From Symbiodinium natans (taxonomy: Eukaryota; Sar; Dinophyceae; Suessiales; Symbiodiniaceae): a stretch of 64,000 nt of DNA. The notes beneath the pieces were generated by a model. It saw only the letters and a program-made list of their open reading frames with translations, was not told the DNA's origin and made no database searches. The stretch is from assembly GCA_905221605.1 (NCBI GenBank), contig CAJNDS010002639.1:187945-251944 (forward strand), written 5' to 3'. Positions 40,789 to 49,700 of the stretch are shown in pieces; position 1 is the stretch's first letter, and the number at the start of each line of letters is the position of its first letter. The translations under genes were made by a program, and so were the position numbers.

Positions 40789-43700
40789 ATGGCACTGCCA
40801 ACCTCGTCGTCGAGTGCCGACACAACCATGACCTTCGGTGATGGTGATGCTATTGCTGCACCTGCATTGGGCGAAAGCACAGGCTGCGCCGACACAGATG
40901 CGGTTACATCATCAGATGATGCCGTTGAGCTGGTCGCGGTTGCGAAGGCACCCGCACGAACCAGAAGTGGTTTGAGCGTACTGCGCGAAGATGGAAACTC
41001 GAAGATGAGTCAAGTTTCACGCCTCAGATCCACTTCCAGACAATCATCGGAACGAACATCAAAGAGATCCAACACTCCAAGTACTCCACGACGAAGAAGA
41101 GGCACTTCTCCACGAATCTCTCCACGATCCTCGCCGGACGCCGGACGACCGGAAACGTCACCGCGAAGAGGGTACGGTGGCCCTCTTTTGGGCACCGGCC
41201 TCCCCAGTTCGGAACCTCCGGCTGGCGGTAGGAGCGGGCTCGATTCGGGTCCCCCGGTTGAGTCTGCTAACCCTCTAGCGGAACGAATCCGGGAAGAAGG
41301 CGAAAGGCGGGAAATGGGAGAGGTCATTGCCATGTTGCGACTGAAGATCGAGGAGATGCAACAGGAAGACTATGGGGCATCACTCAGGATCGAGCAGCTA
41401 GAACGCGAACGTGATCAGAACGCGCAACTGGCTGCTCATATCCATCAACGTCACGAAGCTACACTCGCTGAACGTGAGCAAGTCGTTGGTGCCACGATCG
41501 CAACGCTGGAGCAACATGCTGCCGACAATCATCACCAAGCGACGATGACTCAGGAGCAGCTGATGCACCAGCAACGCGAGATGGCGCAGTACATGGTCAA
41601 CGTGGAAGAAGCGGCCCATGGTGAAGGAAACACGATAGCTCGAGAATATCAGCGACTTACAGAGGAGCTGAACATTCGAGCACATGAAAATCTGAGAAGG
41701 CGAGCCGATCTACAACAAGCCGAAATCATTGTGGCCCAGATGGAAGATCAGCTGCGAACCTCCGAGTTTGCACGTGAAGCATCCGAGAAGCAGAAGAGCG
41801 AGATGCGAGAATATGCTCATCATGAGAGCGTGGCATTGCAGGATGAACGCGATCAGACCAGGCTCTTGAACGTGAACATTCATGGCGTCATCGTTCAGTA
41901 CCACGAAGAAGAAGAAAGAGCAGCTGCTTTGAGACAAGCTGTGCACGAAATGGAGCAGCGATTGGAAGGCCAACATGCTTCGTTGCCTAGCATCCATGAG
42001 GAGCTGCAAAGGGTACGAGCGGAATGCCAATCTCATGAGGACGTCAATCGACGACTGACATCGGAATTGGATGCTGCGAGACAGGTTCAAATGTACAACC
42101 GACCTACGTCAGCCGGAACGTCTGAGTGGGATAATGTTTCTTCAGTGCCTAGGGTAGGTGTGCATAATTCGCGTCCACAAAGCGTTCAATCCCGTTCAGG
42201 AATAACCCAAGCTTACAGCAGTCCGGAAGAAGTTGATCGTGATGTGCCAATGTCATCTACGACGGAATCGAGGTTCAAGACATGGGTCCAGAACACCATT
42301 CCTGGGGTGGGTTCGGCTTCGCCGGCTCATTCCCAGGGTGGAGATGCCTCAAAGGAGGGTTCGGGTCCTCTGGCTCTTCCCACGAGGCCATCGTTGTTCG
42401 GAGGACCACCTATTCCAGTGGCAGAAAGCCGACCGACTTCTACCAGGACATCGTTATTTGGTGGACCTCCCGTTCTCGTTCCAGAAGTACCATCAGTTCC
42501 CAACCTGGTTCCGGGAAGGATGTTCACGACAGGTTTGCTGGACTTGCCTCCTGGCTTGGCTACCAGACCACACACCTCACAGTTACTTGCTGATCCACCT
42601 ACGGCGTCCACGTCCTACCAGTGTGTGCGGCAACCATCGCGTTCGCGGCATACGGGCGAGGTTACGCCTGGAATGGCTTCAGAAATTCCTCCGAATGCTC
42701 CCAATCATCCTCAAGATCCTCGCGCAAACGCTTCGACAACTGTTCAGCAAGAAGCTTTACGAAGGCAAATGGATGATCTTCGGGAAGAAATGAGCAGAAT
42801 GAGAGACACCGAAGCTCGTCTTCGTCGTGAACGAGATCAATGGCGTACAATTGCTGAAGAACAGGAGCAAGAGAAGGAGGGTGAAGAGGGAGAGAACGAG
42901 GAGGAAGGCGAACCAGAAGAGGACGGAGACAAAACAGACCCCGGATCCTGGAAGCCAATCAAGAAAGGAGGTGGAGGAGGTGATGGTGGTGGCAATCCAG
43001 ACTCTTCTCCCCACGGTGGTGGTGGAGGAGGTGGCGGTGGATCTGGACCCGAAGATGGACTTGATTACACCGAAGGGCCAAAGATATCCCGAAGAGAAGC
43101 CGACAAGATCAACATTCCTGCGTTTCCCAAGGTCACTCACTTGGACGCTTGGCAGGCAGCAGTCACCACAAACGTCCTGGCCGCGTGTGCGGATACCAAT
43201 CAAAGCGACTGGATCAAATGGCTGCAAGAGTCTTTCAAGCCGATGCCGGATGTTGAAGGGCTCAATGACTCGGGACATGTCAAGTTCAGAAGCATCGACG
43301 TGAAGCTGGCAAGTGCGATGACTCTCATGTTACGGAATGCTGGAGATCAAGCAGCCGATCTGTTCTTGGAAGTGAACCTCAAATCAAACGCGTACATTCG
43401 CGGGAACGAGTACAAGGTTCTGAAGGGACGACAGATCATTGCTATGATGATGGAAAGCTTCCGCACACGGGATCGCCTTGACATGGTTTACACGATCGAT
43501 TACCTGACCAAACTGCAGTATCCTGGGGACAACAAGATTGCCGCATTCAAAGCAACGTGGCTAGAGATCATCTCTCGGATTCGACCTGAAGATGTACCTT
43601 CCACGAATGCCCTCCGCGACATCTTGTACCAGAAGATATCAGGATCCTCCGAGATGAACATGGAGCTCAAGCTTTACTATGACATCAAGAGCTATGACGA

Positions 43701-46700
43701 TCCAGAGAGATCACATGATATGCTGCTGAGGATCATGGACCGGGCAGTGCAGAGGAGAAGAGAGAAGAAGAACCTCAACGAGACACAACATGGTCTGAAC
43801 CAGATGGTTGCTGGGAAGGACCTGCTTGCTGCACCAGCTAGGCCCGATCCCAAAGGGCCTCCCTCATCCGCGCCAGACAAGGACAAGAAGAAGAAGACGA
43901 ATGAGAGAGGCAAGGACAAAGAAGCTGCGGATGCTGCGCCTGTACTCCCAAAGAGTAAAGCAAAGGCACACGAAAAGGACAAGAAGAAGGGGAAAGGTAA
44001 AGGCAAAGAACGATCCCGATCTCCTTCATCATCACGATCGCTGACCGACAAGGAAAAGGCGAAGATTCGTTGCAAATTTCACTTCGGAGGAGGATGCAAT
44101 GCAGGAAAGAATTGCAAATGGAGTCACAAAGATACGGACAGAGGACGACCGTCTTCACGAGATGATAAGAACCAGAGAGCGCGAAGCCCGTCATCAAGAC
44201 CATCGGAACGACCTTGCTTTCAGTGGAGCAAGAACGGATCCTGCAGCCGAGAGAATTGCCCTTTCAAGCATGACCCGGCTAAGGCAGCGCCCGCAACTGG
44301 GGAAACCGACGCGAATGCGAAGGCAAAGGCAAAGGCGAAGGCGAAGGACAAGAAGAAGAAACCTGAACCTGCCGCACCCGCGATTGCGATTCGAGGTCTG
44401 CCTGCAGTACCTGTTCTTCGATCCCTGGATGATGGTGACGGTGATTCTGATGATGAATCAATCGATGGCGACGCGGCGTCAGATTGCTCCACCGGCGATG
44501 AGATCGGATCTTATCACAGGGACGTCAAGGACCTCAAGGTTTCCTTTGAACGAGGAACGAAGTTCGTACCATCGAAGCCGAGGCGGTCACACAAAGATAG
44601 AGGATTCGCCCCACGACTTTTTACAGAAGCGAACCTGAAGCACGAGAACCACATCTCGGAGGTCGAGTACGAGAAGCACAAAGCAAGAGCTAGGGCTCGA
44701 CTGATGGAAGATATGTGTCTGGGCAAAGATGGAGGATGCATACCAGTTAGGATTCCAGGAACCGAGAAGGTGATTATGTTCAAGTTCGACAACAAGAAGG
44801 GGAAGTTCCATGAAAGAGCCTTGAGCGTTGATGAGAGTCGTAAGGAACTGATGAAGAACCCGAACATGTGTATGGTCCAACCAGAATTTATTCGCAGGAA
44901 GCTGAAATTCATCATGGACACAGGATGCGGACATGACCTTATCTCTCTAGAAAAGGTCGCCAAGCACGGCATCGACACTGCAATGGATTGCGAATCTACA
45001 TCGTTCCAGACGGCGAATGGTGTCACTATGACCAACCAGACGGCGGAATTCTTGACGAAATCCTTCAAGGAGCCCATCAAAGCACATGTATTGGAGAATA
45101 CACCTTCTGTGCTGTCAGTTGGGAAGAGATGCATGCTTCACGGCTATTCCTTTGTGTGGCCCGCGGGACGTCCACCATTTATGGTGAACGATGCTGGCGA
45201 GAGGATACAATTCTTCGTGCAAGGAGACATCCCCTATGTCAGAGTGGGAAGCAAAGGAGCCAAAGCCCATGAGGAACCCGAAGCGATGGAAATGTTCCGC
45301 TTGGTGCAGAAGTACAAGGACAAGGTGGACGATGATACCGACGACGATTCGACGTATGTTGCGGTACCAGGTCTTGACGACATCGGCGAGGAGATCCCCG
45401 ACGTAACTTCCGAAGCTGACGAAGAAGAAGACGGCGAAGTAGTCGAAGGCGATGAAGCTCGTGAAGATGAACCACAAGCCGAACTTCCAGTTGAGGCTGA
45501 GGGCGACGCGCAGGAGATCGACGTGGAAGGTGACGAATCTGGTCCAGATAGAAGGGCGAAGGTCGGCACCTTGAAGGCCGAAGCGAACACCCTGGCTCAT
45601 CTTTGTACCCATCGATTCCGAAATCCCTATTGTGATGCATGCGTGAGAGCAAAGATGAAGCATTTCAGAACCCAAAAGGGAGCATTCAAACGAGAAGTCA
45701 ATGAGTGGGGTGACTTGGTGACGTTCGACTTTGTGGATATGGGAAAAGCCACGGATAAGGGGGTGGGTCTTGACGACGAGCTCCGTGAAATCCTGGTATT
45801 CCGCGACGTGGCCGCGAAGGTGGTTGCAGCATATCCCACAATCTCCAGAGAAGAAGGAGAAGTTGTACGATGTATGAAGAGATTCATGGGAAAGAAGAAA
45901 GTGAGGCTGGCATATAGTGACTGCGCAGATGAGTTCATTGCGGCGATGAACAAGCTCAAAATTCCATTGGATCACTCGTTGCCAGGACGTCCTATGAACA
46001 ACTCTCTGGCGGAAAGGACCAACCAGTTCGTCATCACTGCTACAGCCACGTCGTTGCTGCATGCAGGGCTACCTGCGAACTATTGGCCCTATGCCTTGAA
46101 TTGCGTCACTCACAATCTCAACGCCGAGGATGTGGATGGTGAGTCGGCGTGGCAGAGAATGTCTGGGAAAGAATTCCCGGGAAAGTTGATTCCGTTTGGA
46201 GCAAAGGTTTACTTCAAACCGACCGAGACCCGCGAACCAACATATGGTGGAAAGTTTGACCCGAAGGGAATACCCGGCATTTTCGCAGGATATGTCCTTA
46301 ATGCGGGGCAAACATGGTCACGAAAGTATCGTGTGTGGGACATGAAGGAGTTCGCGAATGCCAACTTTGCGCATGATGCGAAAGTGCCTCGCAAGCTTCA
46401 AATTCCCTACATCACCGAACGGGTCATCATGCCGGATGAAATTGCCTTTCCGCTCAAGCTCGAGTACGAGAGAATGAACGGAACACTTGAAGGACTGAAA
46501 GAAGGGAAGGATCTCGGAGGAAAAGAAATCAAGGACAAGCCACCAGGAGAAGGTGACGACGACGATGATGACGACAATGGCGATGATGGTGGTGACCTAC
46601 CTGATCGCCAAGAACGCGTCAAAGCCATGGAGAAGGAAATGCTCGACTATGTCATGGAGAACGATGACATTGTGCCTGATCTTTCAGAATTTCCAGATGA

Positions 46701-49700
46701 TCAACCCGGTGAACCTCGCGACGGACCAGCATTGGAGTCTGAAGATGCCAAAGCCCTCAGATTGATTGGCGACTCCATTCTCGACAGTGCAGGAAGTGTA
46801 CCACAGAGCGAAGGAGTACCGGATGTTGCTTCGGATCCTCCGAGCAGCAAAAGGGAAACTAAGCGTGGTACTCCCCCCAAAACCGTTTCGGAACCTCCGG
46901 ACGGCAAAGGGGAACCTGCATCGTCATCACGCGGTCCAACTGGGCGTTCCATTCCGGACATTGACGAGACCGACCCTGCATTCATCATCGCAAAGCTCAA
47001 GGAAGCTGGACTCATCGGACCGGAACCCGAGTTCTGGAAGTTCGGTACTCCCGGCGACGGTCGTGTCTACATCAATGACGACGGCGAACCTTGCAAGATC
47101 GACAAGCGGGGGGCTCCGTTCAAGATTGGGAGTGATGGTAGACGATTGCTACCCTCCACACGTCCGAAGGGCAAGTTCACTCCTGAAGAATGGCACAAGC
47201 TCGGAAGCGAAGGAAGGAAGATCGAACTTAAGAAGATAAAGAAGGTCGAAGAGAAGGAGGCCAAGAAGGCTCGCAAGAAGGAGGCCAAGGAGAAGAAGAA
47301 AGGCAAAGAGCATAAAGACGCACTCGTTGCATCGTTGGAGGCACTACTTCCCAAGGTCGTGCCTGCGGAGAAGATCGATTTGGACTTCAGGGCGGGAACG
47401 ACTACTGGATGGACATGGTGCGAGGAACAGGTGACGCAGATTGCCACAGAAATGTTTCTGGACGATGTGCTGCCTGCTCTTCCAAGTGAATTGGCAGAGT
47501 TCGGATTGAGAGCTCCTCGCATGCCATGTGTGTCATCAACCAAAGAGAAACACAGAGAGAAGCTCGCATGTGCAGCGCCGTGCTTCAACGCCATGGTTAC
47601 ACGTCCAGTCAACCGCAAGGAGATGTACGAGAATCCCAAAGCCATGGAGGCGTTCATGAAAGAATGGAAAGGCTTGTGGGATCAGGAAGTCTTCGACTTT
47701 AGCCAAGTGCGGGAGTATGACGACGTGGTCAGAGAAGCCAAGAAGTCCAACGCGAAGGTGCACATGGCAAGAGTGCATGGTCTCATCTATGAGAAGAACT
47801 ATCAACTCAAAGAAGGGGACCCTGCAAGGAAGTTCAAAGGAAGAGGTGTGCTGCTTGGAGATCAAGTCAAAGATCAGAATATGGAGGCGGCGCTGTTCCA
47901 GGACCTCGGAAACTCTCCGGCAACCTTTGATGCGTCTCGTTGGGCCGACTTCTACGGGTGCCTACCCGGGAACGACGTTCAGATGGCGGATGCTATCCAG
48001 GCCTACATTCAGGCTAAGTTGACGGGGACTCCGTGCTGGGTTGAACTTCCAGACGAGGCTTGGCATCCTTCGGTGAACCGGAGGAAATTTCGCAGACCAG
48101 TCTGCAGGCTCGTGAAAGCACTCTATGGGCATCCGGACGCTGGTACAATGTGGGAACAACATTGTCACACCGCAGTCCAGAAGATGGGTTTTGCACCAGT
48201 TGGTGAGGAATGGCCGTCTCTTTACTTCCATGCAGGAATGAAGCTCCTATTGGTCATCTATGTCGACGACCTGAAGCTCGCCGGTCCGGCGGAGAACCTC
48301 CCGAAGGGGTGGAACATGCTTCGCAAGGAACTTCGTCTTGAGGAGGAAACTCCGCTTGGTTTGTATTTGGGATGTCGAATCTCAAAGGGAGAGGCTAAAC
48401 TTCACGACAACACCAAGGTGCGAACTGTCACTTATGACATGGAAACCTATCTCGAAATGACAGTGCAAAAGTACTGTGAAACCACGGGATTTCCTGTGGA
48501 CAAATTCAAGAAGGTACCATCTCCCAGTCCAGTTGAAGAAACCAAAAATCACCCGGCTAGGGCACCGTGTCATCCAGGTGCTGCAAGCCATCGGTGTCAA
48601 TGGTGTGGACATACAATGCCTGTCGATAAGGGCGGACGGCTTCTACCTCCACCACCGGTTCCTAAGGGCCCACAGGAAACGGAACTCGATGAGGCAGACA
48701 GGGGTACTCTTGCCCCGCATGCGGCGAGCATCCTCATGAAGTTGCTCTATGCTGCAAGAATTTGCAGGTTTGATTTGCTGCGAAGCATAAACAATCTTGC
48801 GCGACGCATTACAAAGTGGTCCAAGAAAGAGGATGCGGCTCTGCATCATTTGATGTGCTACGTCCATCAGTCCAAAGGTCATAAGATGATCGGATGGGTC
48901 GGCGATTCCATGGATGCTACTTCCATAGGGTTGTATGCGGATGCGGATTACGCTGGTTGTGGCGAGAGTTTGCGTTCTACTTCGGGGGCTCACATGCATA
49001 TTCAGGGACCGCACACACGGTTCCCGTTGGCAGGTGTCAGTAAGCGACAGGGTTGCGCCAGCCACTCTACTCCCGAAGCGGAAATTGTGGCTGCGGACTA
49101 TGCGATGTCGCGTATTGGCATTCCGGCCATCACATTGTGGCGTTTGATTGGGGGCAAAGATCCTAATTTCGTGTTCTACGATGACAATCAAACGATGATC
49201 GGCGTGGTCCGCACAGGCAAGAACCCGACGATGCGCCATTTGGAACGCTCACACGGGATCTGCATTGCGTGGATGCACGAGGTGTTCCAGGAGGGGTACG
49301 TGTCTCTGGCTTACGAGGTCACCGCCAAAATGGCGGCCGATATCCATACGAAGGCCTTTAAAGACCACGTCTCCTGGGCTCACGCGTGTCAGCTAATTAA
49401 CATCATGCCTCCCACGATGCTTTCGAGCGTTGAGGTCATGGACATGATGAAGGCTACACACCAACAATCGGCTGATGAGAAAGGTCATCAGCACTACTCG
49501 TTTAAGAACGAGGTTCCATGTTTTCCTTACACGCAAACACCTATCTTGCCCCAGGAGCTGTATAGGGCCGGTTTGTCCAGTAAGGAGGGTGTCCAGGAAA
49601 CGGACAGTACTGATCCGATCTTGGTGGTGAAGTTCCCGCGCATGCTCCGCGGCGTCCCCAGTGCTTTGCGACCGGGGAAGTATTTGCGGTCCACGTGGAT

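Noticed and set aside
44220-46062. Minus-strand ORFs across ORF1 (also 50505-51302 and 55083-55973)
   Set aside because: Shadows of codon bias in ORF1 and ORF2; all recognisable motifs are on the + strand.
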